Positions 55,247 through 64,000 of a DNA stretch of 64,000 nucleotides are shown piece after piece; the stretch's first letter is position 1; every line of letters starts with the position of its first letter. A program made the position numbers and the translations under genes. The DNA is taken from the NCBI RefSeq assembly GCF_007000325.2, contig NZ_CP117267.1:1426001-1490000 (forward strand), written 5' to 3'. The notes beneath the pieces are model-generated. The model searched no databases. It worked only from the letters and a program-made list of their open reading frames with translations, and was not told the DNA's origin. This DNA comes from Rhizobium rhododendri (GTDB lineage: Bacteria > Pseudomonadota > Alphaproteobacteria > Rhizobiales > Rhizobiaceae).

Positions 55247-56533
55247 ATGGGAATGAAATCCGTGGCAAACTCCTCCGAAGCCATGTCCGCTGGCCGCGTG
55301 CCGATGGGCAAACGCGAATTCATCGCGCTGGCTGCACTGCTAATGGCTCTAAACGCGCTTGCGATCGACATCATGCTGCCGGCGCTGCAGCAGATCGGCG
55401 CCAGCCTCGGCGTCGAAAATGAAAATCATCGGCAATACATCGTCTCGGCCTATCTCATGGGCTTTGGCGGCGCACAGCTTGTATACGGTCCGCTTTCGGA
55501 CCGCTTCGGACGGCGCGTGCCGTTGATTGCCGGCGTGGTCATCTACATCCTGTCGTCGCTCGGCATTGCCTTCATTCCCTCGTTCTTCGGCCTGCTGGCA
55601 CTGCGTTTCGTCCAGGGGCTGGGAGCTGCCGCCACGCGCGTCATCACCATTTCCATCGTCCGCGACATCTATGGCGGCAGGCAGATGGCCGAGGTCATGT
55701 CGCTGATCATGATGGTATTCATGATCGTGCCGGTAATTGCGCCGGGATCTGGCCAGATCATTATGCTTTTTGCCAGCTGGCACATGATCTTCGTATTTAT
55801 CGCCGCCATCGCGTCCTGCGTGCTGGTCTGGGTCTACTTCCGCATGCCGGACACGCTGCATGCCGAGGACGTGCGCCCCTTCACGGTAAAATCGATCCTG
55901 GCCGGCTTTGCGATCGTTCTCTCGAACCGCACCGCGCTCTGCTATACGCTCGCCAGCACCTTCATATTCGGGGCGCTGTTCGGCTTTATCAACTCCGCCC
56001 AGCAGATCTATGTCGGCATCTACAAGCTCGGTGTCTACGCACCACTGGCCTTTGGGGGTGTCGCCCTTTTCATGGCGTCTGCATCCTTTGCCAACTCGCA
56101 ACTGGTCGGGCGCTTCGGTATGCGCCGCCTGTCGCACGCCTCGCTGATCGGCTTTAGCGTCATTACCTTCGTTTGGCTGGTCGTACAGCTGTCCTTCGCG
56201 TCGCCGATGCCATTTCCGCTGTTCATCGTCTTCTTCGCGCTGGTGATGTTCCAGTTCGGCCTGATCGGCTCGAACTTCAACGCGCTGGCCATGGAGCCGC
56301 TCGGTCACGTCGCCGGGACCGCCTCGTCCGTGCTCGGCTTCATGAGCACCGTCGGTGGCGCCCTGATCGGCGCGGCCATCGGCCAGTCCTTCGACGGAAC
56401 GGCGACGCCGATGGTGGTGGGCTACTTCACGGTGTCGCTGATCGCTCTCGGTTTCGTCCTATATGCCGAGCGCGGCAAGCTTTTCCGGCCGCACAACGCA
56501 CCCGTCGTCAACGATCCCTCCCTCGCCCACTGA
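55247..56533 (+). CDS. MFS transporter, Bcr/CflA drug-resistance family (copy 1)
   Basis: Membrane protein of about 428 residues with 12 hydrophobic segments. The first segment holds ALNALAIDIMLPALQQIGASL, and the loop 2-3 motif is YGPLSDRFGRRVPL. The family pattern RFVQGLGAAATRVITISIVRD follows, reminiscent of Bcr/CflA proton-driven exporters (RxxQG...A). The C-terminal half has FQFGLIGSNFNALAMEPLGHVAGTAS cut to NFNALAMEPLGHVAGTAS. Start uncertain: ATG 55247, ATG 55253, GTG 55262 or later. It is followed by a second, similar gene after 10 bases. Substrate unknown; multidrug or antibiotic export is usual. Confidence 0.9.
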   Translation: MGMKSVANSSEAMSAGRVPMGKREFIALAALLMALNALAIDIMLPALQQIGASLGVENENHRQYIVSAYLMGFGGAQLVYGPLSDRFGRRVPLIAGVVIYILSSLGIAFIPSFFGLLALRFVQGLGAAATRVITISIVRDIYGGRQMAEVMSLIMMVFMIVPVIAPGSGQIIMLFASWHMIFVFIAAIASCVLVWVYFRMPDTLHAEDVRPFTVKSILAGFAIVLSNRTALCYTLASTFIFGALFGFINSAQQIYVGIYKLGVYAPLAFGGVALFMASASFANSQLVGRFGMRRLSHASLIGFSVITFVWLVVQLSFASPMPFPLFIVFFALVMFQFGLIGSNFNALAMEPLGHVAGTASSVLGFMSTVGGALIGAAIGQSFDGTATPMVVGYFTVSLIALGFVLYAERGKLFRPHNAPVVNDPSLAH

Positions 56534-56543
56534 CAGGCCTCAC

Positions 56544-57827
56544 ATGACCCAGCCGATAACATCGAACGACGTGGCGCCGGGAGGATCGGAGCGCATCGGT
56601 CTGGGACTGGTGGAGTTCATCGTCACCATCGCCCTGATGACCGCCAGCGTGTCTCTGGCGATCGACAGCATGCTGCCGGCGCTACCCAGGATCGGCGCAG
56701 CGCTCGGCGTGCCCACCGCCAACGACACCCAGCTGGTGATCGGCGTGTTCTTCTTCGGCTTCGGCCTGGCGCAGCTCGTCTTCGGCAGCCTGTCAGACAC
56801 CTATGGGCGCCGCAACATCCTTCTCGGCGGCCTTGTCTTCTACGTCATCACGATGTTCGCCGCAGCCTGGACCGACAGTTTCGCGGTCCTCCTCGCGCTA
56901 CGTTTCGCGCAAGGCGTGGGTGCCGCCGCCGTCCGCATCACCACGATGGCAATGGTCCGCGATTGTTTCGGCGGACGCGAGATGGCGCGGGTCATGTCCT
57001 TCGTGATGATCGTCTTCATGATCGTCCCCATCGTCGCCCCGGCCCTCGGCCAGCTGATCATCACCGTTGCGACCTGGCCGTGGATCTTCATTTTGCTCGG
57101 CAGCGCCGGCGCGGTGTTGCTGGTCTGGGCGTTTTTCCGGATGAACGAATCCCTGCCCCTGACGGAGCGGCTGCCGCTATCGACGCGCTCCGTGCTGTCA
57201 GGCTTCCGCACCGTGCTCACCAACCGCATCACCTGCGGCTACATGCTCGGCATGACGCTGTTTACTGGTGTCATCTGCGCCTATGTGATGTCGGTGCAGC
57301 AGGTGTTCGGTGAAGTCTTCGGTCTCGGCGACTGGTTGCCATTAGCCTTTGCCGCAAGCGCCGGCGGCATTGCGATCGCCAATTTCGCCAATGGCTTCTT
57401 CGTCCGCCGTTTCGGGATGCGGCGCATCTCCCACGCGGCCATGATCCTGTTCACGATCATCGCCGCTTGCGGTTTTGTATTCGCGCTGGCGATGCCACCG
57501 AGCTTCATCGTCACATATCTGCTGATTTCGTCGCTGCTGGTGATGTTCGCCGTCATCGCCACCAATTTCACCGCCATCTGCCTGGAGCCAATGGGCCACC
57601 TTGCGGGCACCGCCACTTCGATCACCGGCTTCGTCTCGACGACCGGCGGCGCGCTGGTCGGCGGCGCGGTCGGCCAGCTGTTCGACAGCACGACGCGGCC
57701 GCTGTTTGCAGGATTTGCAATCTTCGGCGCGCTGACGATCGCGGCCGTCCTATGGGCTGAAAATGGCAAGCTGTTTTCCCACCCCGGCGACGATCCCGTC
57801 CTCGACCCCGGCGCCATGCACGGCTGA
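56544..57827 (+). CDS. MFS transporter, Bcr/CflA drug-resistance family (copy 2)
   Basis: Membrane protein of 427 residues with 12 hydrophobic segments, clearly related to the gene just before it: ASVSLAIDSMLPALPRIGAAL, FGSLSDTYGRRNIL, RFAQGVGAAAVRITTMAMVRDCFGG trimmed to RFAQGVGAAAVRITTMAMVRD, and NFTAICLEPMGHLAGTATSI. The shared blocks NFxAxxxEPxGHxAGTA identify them as paralogues. The ATG at 56544 starts 10 bases after the first gene's stop; the frame is open earlier but over that gene. Both genes probably arose by tandem duplication and then diverged. Confidence 0.9.
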   Translation: MTQPITSNDVAPGGSERIGLGLVEFIVTIALMTASVSLAIDSMLPALPRIGAALGVPTANDTQLVIGVFFFGFGLAQLVFGSLSDTYGRRNILLGGLVFYVITMFAAAWTDSFAVLLALRFAQGVGAAAVRITTMAMVRDCFGGREMARVMSFVMIVFMIVPIVAPALGQLIITVATWPWIFILLGSAGAVLLVWAFFRMNESLPLTERLPLSTRSVLSGFRTVLTNRITCGYMLGMTLFTGVICAYVMSVQQVFGEVFGLGDWLPLAFAASAGGIAIANFANGFFVRRFGMRRISHAAMILFTIIAACGFVFALAMPPSFIVTYLLISSLLVMFAVIATNFTAICLEPMGHLAGTATSITGFVSTTGGALVGGAVGQLFDSTTRPLFAGFAIFGALTIAAVLWAENGKLFSHPGDDPVLDPGAMHG

Positions 57828-57837
57828 AACGCCAGCC

Positions 57838-58662
57838 TCAGAGCGTGAAGACCTCACGGCGCAGCGTCTCCCAGGATGCCTTGTCCGGCGTGATCAGCAG
57901 CCCGCCGTCTGAGTGGTGGGGCAGGTAGCGAGATCTATCGAAGCGCGCCGCATAGGCACCCGCCTCCTCGCTGATCAGCACGCCGGCCAGATGGTCCCAG
58001 GGCAGGATCTTGTTGTACATCAGGTAATGCACGTGGCCGCCGGCAAAGGTGCGGTATTCATGCGCCGCGCAGCGATAGTTGGAAGCAAAGCGCACCTTAG
58101 CGAGATTACCCATGACCTCGGCGCGCTTGCTCTTGTCGATGAAGCCCGTCGAGGCAAAACCGGTCATCTGCTCCAGTGGCACCGGCGCTGCCACGGACAG
58201 GCGCTCCGCCTCGCCGCCTGGCCTGCGGAGCCAGGCGCCGCTACCTTTTTCCGCCATCACCCAGTCGTCGCCCATCGGATCGAATATGATCCCGGCGATG
58301 GTTTCACCTCGAACGACCACCGACGCCATGACGCCGAAGGCAGGAACGCCTGCGGCAAAGTTGAATGTGCCGTCGACCGGATCGACGATGATCGCAAGAT
58401 CCGCGCCCTCAAGCTTGCCGAGAAGATCCGGGTCGGCCGCGACCGATTCCTCGCCGATGAACACCGCCTCCGGCCAGAGCCTCTCGACCTCGGCCTTGAT
58501 CATCCGCTCGGCCTGCTCGTCGGCCTCGGTCACCAGATCGGTCGCTTCCGACTTTATACGGATATCGCCGGCACCGAGACGACGGAAGCGCGGCAGGATT
58601 TCAGCCTGCGCCGCGTTTCGCAGCAGGTTGGCGAGAACGGTGATGTCGACGGTCGCGGTCAT
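57838..58662 (-). CDS. Inositol monophosphatase family protein (copy 1)
   Basis: Mg-dependent phosphatase of 274 residues. Family motifs: FIGEESVAA (the GEE metal ligand), IIVDPVDGTFNFAAGVPAFGV (DPVDGT, residues ~85-105) and the C-terminal WDHLAGVLISEEAGAYA (WDHLAG). The usual DxxDGTxN is kept with Phe instead of Thr after the second Gly. Candidates are inositol-1-phosphatase, fructose-1,6-bisphosphatase of the SuhB type or histidinol-phosphatase. Two adjacent copies exist. Start ATG 58662 with AGGA 9 bases upstream. Converges with the MFS pair. Confidence 0.9.
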   Translation of the reverse strand: MTATVDITVLANLLRNAAQAEILPRFRRLGAGDIRIKSEATDLVTEADEQAERMIKAEVERLWPEAVFIGEESVAADPDLLGKLEGADLAIIVDPVDGTFNFAAGVPAFGVMASVVVRGETIAGIIFDPMGDDWVMAEKGSGAWLRRPGGEAERLSVAAPVPLEQMTGFASTGFIDKSKRAEVMGNLAKVRFASNYRCAAHEYRTFAGGHVHYLMYNKILPWDHLAGVLISEEAGAYAARFDRSRYLPHHSDGGLLITPDKASWETLRREVFTL

Positions 58663-58683
58663 GGCAGTGTTCCTCGATTGATG

Positions 58684-59511
58684 TCAGAGACCGATGATCT
58701 CCCGGCGAACCGCTTCCCAGCTCTCCCGGTCGGCAGCGGCAATGATGCCGCCGGTCATTTCGCCCGGTGGATGGGCCGAGCCGTCAAAGCGGGCGCTATA
58801 GCCACCCGCCTCGCGGTGGATCAGCAGCCCGGCCAGATGATCCCAGGGATTGAGCTTCTCATGGGCCACGAAGTCGATCTTGCCTGACGACAGCATCCAG
58901 TACTCATGGGCCGAGCAGTTGTAGTAGAAGCTCATCCGGATCTTGGCCATGTTGCTGGCAATTCGCGAACGTTCCGGCTCGCCCATATGCGCCCAGGCGA
59001 CGATACCGGTCATGGAAGAAACGGGTTTCGGCGCAGCGACCCGCAGCCGCTGGGAACTGCCGTTGCTACGCGTCAGGTGCGCGCCTCCGCCGGCAACCGC
59101 AGTGATGGTGTCGCCGAGAACAGGATCATGGATAATGCCCGCCACGGTCTCGCCATTTGCGACGACGGCAAGGATGGTGCCGAACATCGGCAGGCCGGCC
59201 GCAAAGTTGAAAGTGCCGTCGACGGGATCTATGACGAAGGCAAGTTCCGCGCGGTTCAGGGCAGGCACCACCGAGCGATCGGTATCGTAAGCCTCCTCGC
59301 CGACGATGAGCGCTTGCGGGAAACGCTGCCGCAGGGCTTTCGTGATACGCTCCTCGGACAGCAGATCCGCCTGCGTCACGAGGTCGATGGACGATGTCTT
59401 TTCGGCGATGTCGGCGGTCTGAAGATTGCGGAAACGCGGCATGATTTCCGCTTCGCCAGCCTGCCGGACCTGTTCGACCAGGAAAGCGATGTCATTTTCG
59501 TTAATGGCCAT
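58684..59511 (-). CDS. Inositol monophosphatase family protein (copy 2)
   Basis: Second family member, 275 residues, tandem to the previous one (21 bases between). Motifs: IVGEEAYDTD, FVIDPVDGTFNFAAGLPMFGT, and WDHLAGLLIHREAGGYSARFDG shortened to WDHLAGLLIHREAGG. The shared DPVDGTFNFAAG string, unusual for the superfamily, shows that both come from one duplication. Substrates may have diverged. The ATG at 59511 is chosen for family length; an ATG six codons earlier is in frame. Upstream of it lies ttcA on the same strand after 48 bases. Confidence 0.9.
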   Translation of the reverse strand: MAINENDIAFLVEQVRQAGEAEIMPRFRNLQTADIAEKTSSIDLVTQADLLSEERITKALRQRFPQALIVGEEAYDTDRSVVPALNRAELAFVIDPVDGTFNFAAGLPMFGTILAVVANGETVAGIIHDPVLGDTITAVAGGGAHLTRSNGSSQRLRVAAPKPVSSMTGIVAWAHMGEPERSRIASNMAKIRMSFYYNCSAHEYWMLSSGKIDFVAHEKLNPWDHLAGLLIHREAGGYSARFDGSAHPPGEMTGGIIAAADRESWEAVRREIIGL

Positions 59512-59559
59512 AAAAACCCGATCCCTCACAATATGCTGCGCTGCGGCATAACCGCTATG

Positions 59560-60432
59560 TCACGACGGTTTTGTGACAGCAAGACCGGAAAAATCGAACA
59601 GGGCGGGATCGAGCAGATGCGACGGGTTCACATGCGCCAGGGCGCGTAGCATTGTGTCCTTGCGGCCGGGCATGCGGCGTTCGATATCGGCGAGCATATC
59701 CTTCATGGCGTTGCGCTGCAGGCCATCCTGCGAGCCGCAGAGATCGCAGGGAATGATCGGGAACTGCATGGCGGCTGCGAACTTCGCAAGGTCGTCCTCG
59801 GCGGCATAGGCAAGCGGACGGAGCACCATCAGGTCGCCCTCGTCGTTGAGCAGCTTTGCCGGCATCGATGCCAGACGACCGCCATGAAAGAAGTTCATGA
59901 AGAAGGTTTCGAGGATGTCTTCCCGGTGATGCCCGAGCACCAGCGCCTCGCAACCCTCCTCGCGAGCGATGCGATAGAGATTGCCGCGACGCAGCCGCGA
60001 GCAGAGCGAACAGTATGTGCCCCCGGCCGGCACTTTTTCCTTCACGATGGAATATGTGTCCCGATACTCGATCCGGTGCGGCACGCCGACCTTCGTCAGG
60101 TACTCCGGCAGCACGTGCTTGGGAAAATTCGGCTGCCCCTGGTCGAGATTGCAGGCGATGAGGTCTACCGGCAGCAGCCCGCGCCATTTCAGGTCGAGCA
60201 GCAGCGACAGCAGGCCATAGGAATCCTTGCCACCGGAGACACCAACCAGCCAGCGCTTCTGACCCTTCAGCATGTCGAAATCGTCAAATGCCTGGCGCAC
60301 TTGGCGCAACAGGCGCTTGCGCAGCTTGTTGAAGGATACGGAGCGCGGCGCATCAGCGAAAAGCGGGTGCGCGCCGGCGGCATCCTCGATGTCGGCTTGG
60401 ATTTCGTCGACCACGGGCATCGCTATGTTCAT
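59560..60432 (-). CDS. ttcA: tRNA 2-thiocytidine(32) synthetase TtcA
   Basis: PP-loop enzyme of 290 residues that thiolates cytidine 32 in some tRNAs, using an Fe-S cluster. The PP-loop is [15 protein letters not shown] near residue 55; the cluster-binding cysteines are in [11 protein letters not shown] (CxxC) and IPCDLCGSQ, and [17 protein letters not shown] is typical. Dependence on an Fe-S cluster links it to the suf genes in this window. ATG at 60432 is preferred; ATG 60444 is also in frame. Confidence 0.93.
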   Translation of the reverse strand: MNIAMPVVDEIQADIEDAAGAHPLFADAPRSVSFNKLRKRLLRQVRQAFDDFDMLKGQKRWLVGVSGGKDSYGLLSLLLDLKWRGLLPVDLIACNLDQGQPNFPKHVLPEYLTKVGVPHRIEYRDTYSIVKEKVPAGGTYCSLCSRLRRGNLYRIAREEGCEALVLGHHREDILETFFMNFFHGGRLASMPAKLLNDEGDLMVLRPLAYAAEDDLAKFAAAMQFPIIPCDLCGSQDGLQRNAMKDMLADIERRMPGRKDTMLRALAHVNPSHLLDPALFDFSGLAVTKPS

Positions 60433-60503
60433 ATCACCATCCATCCAGGGTCGGCTGCCCTTGCCTCAGGCCATAGCAGAACGGCCCACCGAAGACACGC
60501 CTC

Positions 60504-61433
60504 TCAATCGCCAAATACCGACCAGCCGGTACGCGCCGCCAGCATTTCGAGCGCCACTGCGCCCAACTGCGAGTTGCCGACCTTGTTCAGCCCCGGCGAC
60601 CAGACGGCGATGGAGGCGACCCCGGGCGCGATTGCCAGGATACCGCCGCCGACGCCGCTCTTGCCGGGCAGGCCGACGTGATAGGCAAAGTCACCGGATC
60701 CATCGTAATGGCCGCACATCAGCATCAGCGCATTGATGCGCCGCGCCCGCTTCGGCGACACGACGGAATGGCCGGTGACCGGGTTGCTGCCGCGCGCGGC
60801 GAGATAGAGCCCCGCCTTCGACAGCTGGCTGCAACTCATGGCCAGTGCGCACTGGTGAAAATAGACGCCCAGTACATGCTCGACGGGATTTTCGATGTTG
60901 TGGTAGGCCCGCATGAAATTGGTCAGGGCAAAGTTTCGAAAACCGGTCTGCGCCTCGGAGCGGGCGACGCGGTCGTCGATGAGAATCGATTCGTCATCGG
61001 CCAGATACCGCATGAACCGCAGGAACTCGCCGATCACTTCTTTTGGCGCATGGCCGGAGAGAACGACATCGGTAACCGCAATGGCGCCGGCATTGATGAA
61101 GGGGTTGCGCGGAATGCCGGCTTCCTGCTCGAGTTGGACGATGGAATTGAAGGCCGAACCCGATGGCTCGCGACCCACTCGTTTCCACAGCTGCTCGCCG
61201 ATCTTGCCGAGCGCCAGCGTCAGCATGAAGACTTTCGAGATACTCTGGATCGAGAACGACATTTCGGCATCGCCGACGCGATAGACGCGGCCATCGACGG
61301 TGGTGATCGCCATGCCGAACTGGCGGACGTCGACCTTGGCAAGCTCGGGGATATAATCGGCAACCTTGCCCTCGCCGAGCCGTGGCAACAGGTCGGCATG
61401 AATGCTGTCGAGGATCGCCTGCACGTCGGTCAT
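60504..61433 (-). CDS. glsA: Glutaminase
   Basis: Serine-dependent beta-lactamase-like glutaminase of 309 residues, hydrolysing glutamine to glutamate and ammonia. The active serine-lysine motif is [16 protein letters not shown] (S-x-x-K) near residue 66; other blocks are [48 protein letters not shown] and [10 protein letters not shown]. Shares a role with acid resistance or nitrogen recycling. GGAGG lies 5 bases before the ATG. Not clearly in an operon with ttcA (71 bases downstream). Confidence 0.96.
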   Translation of the reverse strand: MTDVQAILDSIHADLLPRLGEGKVADYIPELAKVDVRQFGMAITTVDGRVYRVGDAEMSFSIQSISKVFMLTLALGKIGEQLWKRVGREPSGSAFNSIVQLEQEAGIPRNPFINAGAIAVTDVVLSGHAPKEVIGEFLRFMRYLADDESILIDDRVARSEAQTGFRNFALTNFMRAYHNIENPVEHVLGVYFHQCALAMSCSQLSKAGLYLAARGSNPVTGHSVVSPKRARRINALMLMCGHYDGSGDFAYHVGLPGKSGVGGGILAIAPGVASIAVWSPGLNKVGNSQLGAVALEMLAARTGWSVFGD

Positions 61434-61448
61434 CGTCGCCTCCGAATA

Positions 61449-61476
61449 GAAAAAAGCCGCCCCGAGGAGCGGCTTT
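61449..61476 (-). terminator. Intrinsic terminator of rpsD
   Basis: On the minus strand an AAAGCCGC/GCGGCTTT stem (plus 61453-61476) with a 7-8 base loop, then a run of T (plus A-run 61449-61455), 25 bases past the rpsD stop. Confidence 0.88.
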
Positions 61477-61500
61477 CCAATAGTATGATAATCGCGTCGA

Positions 61501-62118
61501 TTAACGCGAGTAGAATTCGACGACCAGCTGCGGTTCCATGACGACGGCGTAAGGAACGTCGGTCAGGGTCGGCACGCGGACGAAAGTCGCAACCATCTTG
61601 TTGTGGTCGACTTCGATGTAGTCAGGAACATCGCGCTCAGCGAGGCCAACGGCTTCGAGAACGATGACCAGCTGCTTCGACTTCTGACGCACTTCGATAA
61701 CATCGCCGGCCTTGCAACGGTAGGAACCGATGTTGACGCGGACGCCGTTGACCGTGACGTGGCCGTGGTTGACGAACTGACGGGCAGCAAAGACCGTTGG
61801 AACGAACTTGGCGCGATAGACGATCGCATCCAGACGCGATTCCAGCAGACCGATCAGGTTTTCAGACGTATCGCCCTTGCGGCGGTCGGCTTCGGCGAAG
61901 ATCGCGCGGAACTGTTTTTCGCGCAGGTCGCCGTAGTAGCCCTTGAGCTTCTGCTTGGCGCGCAGCTGAACGCCGAAATCCGAAAGCTTACCCTTGCGGC
62001 GCTGACCGTGCTGGCCAGGACCGTATTCGCGACGGTTGACCGGCGACTTCGGGCGGCCCCAGATGTTCTCGCCCATACGGCGATCGATTTTATACTTGGA
62101 TGATGCGCGCTTGCTCAT
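61501..62118 (-). CDS. rpsD: 30S ribosomal protein S4
   Basis: Ribosomal protein of 205 residues that binds 16S rRNA early in assembly of the small subunit. Typical blocks are [21 protein letters not shown] shortened to [35 protein letters not shown], the S4 domain [18 protein letters not shown], and PSYRCKAG-like [20 protein letters not shown] is just before the ATG. It stands alone, not in the alpha operon, as in other Rhizobiales. Confidence 0.98.
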   Translation of the reverse strand: MSKRASSKYKIDRRMGENIWGRPKSPVNRREYGPGQHGQRRKGKLSDFGVQLRAKQKLKGYYGDLREKQFRAIFAEADRRKGDTSENLIGLLESRLDAIVYRAKFVPTVFAARQFVNHGHVTVNGVRVNIGSYRCKAGDVIEVRQKSKQLVIVLEAVGLAERDVPDYIEVDHNKMVATFVRVPTLTDVPYAVVMEPQLVVEFYSR

Positions 62119-62260
62119 CGTATTTCCCTATCAAGATGTTCGACCGGTTTGTTGCCAAACCAGATCAAGGAAACACGCCCTCCTCTGAACCCGGTTTTCG
62201 GGGTTCCGACAGGTTCCTCACATTCGCGAACGGAGGAGCCACGGGACATGTCAAATGAAA
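62119..62260 (-). promoter_or_regulatory. Putative structured leader of rpsD
   Basis: The region upstream of rpsD contains GAACCC (62187-62192) paired with GGGTTC (62201-62206) and surrounding CCTCC/GGAGG complementary blocks (62180-62184 and about 62234-62238). A structured leader for ribosomal protein autoregulation is possible but not shown. Confidence 0.3.
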
Positions 62261-62341
62261 CACCGGACATTTCTGCCCGGCGTTGGGCGCTGTTTAGGCA
62301 GAAGTCATGGAATTGTCAACAACGGATGCCGCTAGGAAACG

Positions 62342-62368
62342 CCTGTACCGGCAAAACCGGCACAGGCC
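62342..62368 (-). terminator. Hairpin downstream of the HerA-like gene
   Basis: GCCTGTACCGG and CCGGCACAGGC (one mismatched pair) around CAAAA, 30 bases past the stop of the minus-strand ATPase gene. The minus-strand flank GTTTCC is only weakly T-rich. Confidence 0.55.
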
Positions 62369-62397
62369 AGCCATTCAACCACAAAGCTAGCCTTGAA

Positions 62398-63912
62398 TCA
62401 CTCGGCTGCCGTCTGTGTCACGCTGACATCGTCGACGGCATTGGCGTCGCCCGGCGCCGTCTGGCAATCGATATCGGGAAAAGCCACGACTCGCCTGCCG
62501 GAAAAATCGGTGTGCACCACGACGCTGCCCTGTTCCTCGAAATAGCTGAGCAGGCGTCTGGCGCGTCGGGCGGAGTGCGTGCCGTAGGCGCGCGCGATCC
62601 GCGCATCCGACGGGCACGGCTCGCCGCAGATGGCAGCCTTTGCGAGCATCAGGAACACGCCTTGCAGATCGTCGGTGACGCCCTTCGACAACGTCATCGC
62701 CGTCGCCCAGTTTTCCGTCTCGGCAGTCACCGGATCGACGCCGGAGCGCGAGATCGCCACCCGGTGACGGAAATCCGGCATCGACAGCGGCGGCCCTGGA
62801 ATGCGCCGCATGCGCACCCGCACCAGGAACTCCTGGTAGAGCACTGAATCGGTTCGGAAGCCGGAGGCAGGATCGTCGAGGATTTCAGCCAGTACGGCGC
62901 CCAGCCGCTCCTGCCGCTCCTCGGGGCTCACATCCGCCTGCTTCGGCCGGGCATCCTCGATCGGCGCCATTGCCGGCGGCACAAACCGCGAAAGCTCGGC
63001 CAGGATATCCGTCGTCGGCCTGGGCGTCGGTGTGCGGCGCACGGCAGCGCGCTGGAATTCCTGCGGATCCGGCGTGAAGATCAGGTCCTCGACATCCATC
63101 GGCGCATCCGGCAGCGGCATCAGCTTCGGGCTAGACGAGCGCGCCGAGGTTTCCACGGCACCGATGGTGATCGGCATCGGGCGGCGCGAGAGGGCCGGAC
63201 CAAGCGCTACGAAATGGCCGCGCTGCAGGTCGCGGAACATCTCCGCCTGGCGCCGGTCCATGCCGAGCAGGTCGGCGGCACGCGCCATGTCGATGTCGAG
63301 GAAGGTGCGGCCCATCAGGAAGTTCGAGGCTTCGGCCGCCACGTTCTTGGCAAGCTTTGCCAGCCGCTGCGTGGCGATGACGCCGGCGAGCCCGCGCTTG
63401 CGGCCACGGCACATCAGGTTGGTCATCGCGCCGAGCGACATCTTGCGGGCATCGTCCGAGACTTCGCCGGCAACGGCGGGCGCGAACATCTGCGCCTCGT
63501 CGACGACGACAAGCACCGGATACCAGTATTCGCGGTCGGCATCGAACATGCCGTTCAAAAAGGCGGCGGCGGCGCGCATCTGCTGCTCGACATCGAGCCC
63601 CTCGAGCGTCAGGACGCAGGAGACCCGGTGCTGCCGGATGCGCGTCGCAATGCCCGTCAGTTCCGCCTCGCTACGCTCGCCATCGACGATCACATGGCCG
63701 AACTTGTCGGCAAGCGTAACGAAATCACCCTCGGGATCGATGATGCATTGCTGCACCCATTGCGCCGATTGCTCCAGCAGGCGCCGCAGAAGATGGGATT
63801 TGCCGGAGCCGGAATTGCCCTGCACCAGCAGGCGCGTCGCCAGCAGCTCCTCGATATCGAGCTGGGCGCTGGTCCCGCCGGACGCCGTCCCCATGTCGAT
63901 GCCGACCTGCAA
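62398..63912 (-). CDS. HerA/DUF87-type ATPase (helicase-like)
   Basis: Cytoplasmic ATPase of 504 residues in the HerA/FtsK superfamily. Walker A is VQGNSGSGKSHLLRRL near residue 32; Walker B is VLVVVDEAQMFAPA near residue 135; an arginine-bearing block CRGRKRGLAGVIATQRLAKL follows and fits the catalytic loop. The C-terminal third carries a winged-helix-like segment (SDARIARAYGTHSARRARR). HerA proteins normally act with nuclease NurA in DNA end resection; no nurA is seen in the window. TTG start at 63912 has GAGG 7 bases upstream. A hairpin follows the gene. Confidence 0.85.
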   Translation of the reverse strand: MQVGIDMGTASGGTSAQLDIEELLATRLLVQGNSGSGKSHLLRRLLEQSAQWVQQCIIDPEGDFVTLADKFGHVIVDGERSEAELTGIATRIRQHRVSCVLTLEGLDVEQQMRAAAAFLNGMFDADREYWYPVLVVVDEAQMFAPAVAGEVSDDARKMSLGAMTNLMCRGRKRGLAGVIATQRLAKLAKNVAAEASNFLMGRTFLDIDMARAADLLGMDRRQAEMFRDLQRGHFVALGPALSRRPMPITIGAVETSARSSSPKLMPLPDAPMDVEDLIFTPDPQEFQRAAVRRTPTPRPTTDILAELSRFVPPAMAPIEDARPKQADVSPEERQERLGAVLAEILDDPASGFRTDSVLYQEFLVRVRMRRIPGPPLSMPDFRHRVAISRSGVDPVTAETENWATAMTLSKGVTDDLQGVFLMLAKAAICGEPCPSDARIARAYGTHSARRARRLLSYFEEQGSVVVHTDFSGRRVVAFPDIDCQTAPGDANAVDDVSVTQTAAE

Positions 63913-64000
63913 TGCACTACCTCGTTCAGTCTAGACTCAGGAAATGTGAAGCTGCCATTGTTCAGCAACGGCGCGCTTCCGTCTATCAGAGAATTGCCGG
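63913..64000. other. End of window, no gene seen
   Basis: The last 88 bases upstream of the HerA-like gene contain its ribosome site region and no recognisable coding sequence. Confidence 0.5.

Overview
The window looks like a piece of the main chromosome of an alphaproteobacterium of the Rhizobiales, most likely Rhizobiaceae (Rhizobium/Agrobacterium relatives). The reasons are the GC-rich coding style, an ATP12-type F1-ATPase chaperone, the suf gene order with a cysteine desulfurase first (sufS2-B-C-D-S1-T-A) behind a promoter carrying RirA-like and Irr-like boxes, a tandem glycine riboswitch before gcvTHP, a split XdhC pair, and a short rhizobial-type intergenic repeat beginning TAGAGCA. 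No rRNA, tRNA, CRISPR array, prophage or insertion sequence was seen. Genes are densely packed, often with 1-4 base overlaps.

Layout. 0.2-2.7 kb: glutathione-dependent formaldehyde oxidation (adhC, fghA) with a DUF188 gene between them. 2.7-8.3 kb, minus strand: DoxX protein, acyl-CoA carboxylase beta subunit, lipoprotein, an ATP12/HAD/RluC-type operon, and the CrcB fluoride channel. 8.5-14.1 kb: a PCu(A)C copper protein diverging from the glycine cleavage operon gcvT-H-P, whose leader holds two glycine aptamers and a hairpin over the TTG start. 14.1-22.9 kb, minus strand: LysE exporter and the suf Fe-S assembly cluster, interrupted by a RelE/HigA-type toxin-antitoxin pair on the opposite strand. 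23.1-32.2 kb: hydrolase, exported unknown protein, anmK, tyrS, a large AsmA-like protein, Bcp peroxiredoxin and a ferritin-like DUF455 protein. 32.3-38.4 kb: M23 peptidase, DEAD-box helicase, Nudix, TfoX, a MobA-like/XdhC maturation cluster, flavin reductase. 38.5-53.4 kb: LivK-like binding protein, rpe, purB, a PAS-GGDEF-EAL protein, then purC-purS-(coiled-coil ORF)-purQ, a MocR regulator, a PagL-like lipid A deacylase, purL and bolA. 53.4-64 kb: membrane-associated hydrolase, grxD, two adjacent Bcr/CflA transporters, two adjacent inositol-monophosphatase paralogues, ttcA, glsA, rpsD and a HerA-like ATPase.

Connections. The suf genes, BolA and the CGFS glutaredoxin form an iron-sulfur and iron-sensing theme. 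AdhC/FghA and GcvTHP both feed one-carbon metabolism, and purine synthesis (purB, C, S, Q, L) is a main consumer of one-carbon units. The least ordinary parts are the toxin-antitoxin insertion in the suf cluster with its possible replacement sufA promoter, the layered suf promoter, the riboswitch expression platform, the inverted repeat around the start of the c-di-GMP protein, and small conserved-looking ORFs inside the suf and pur operons. All function calls come from reading motifs; no database search was possible.
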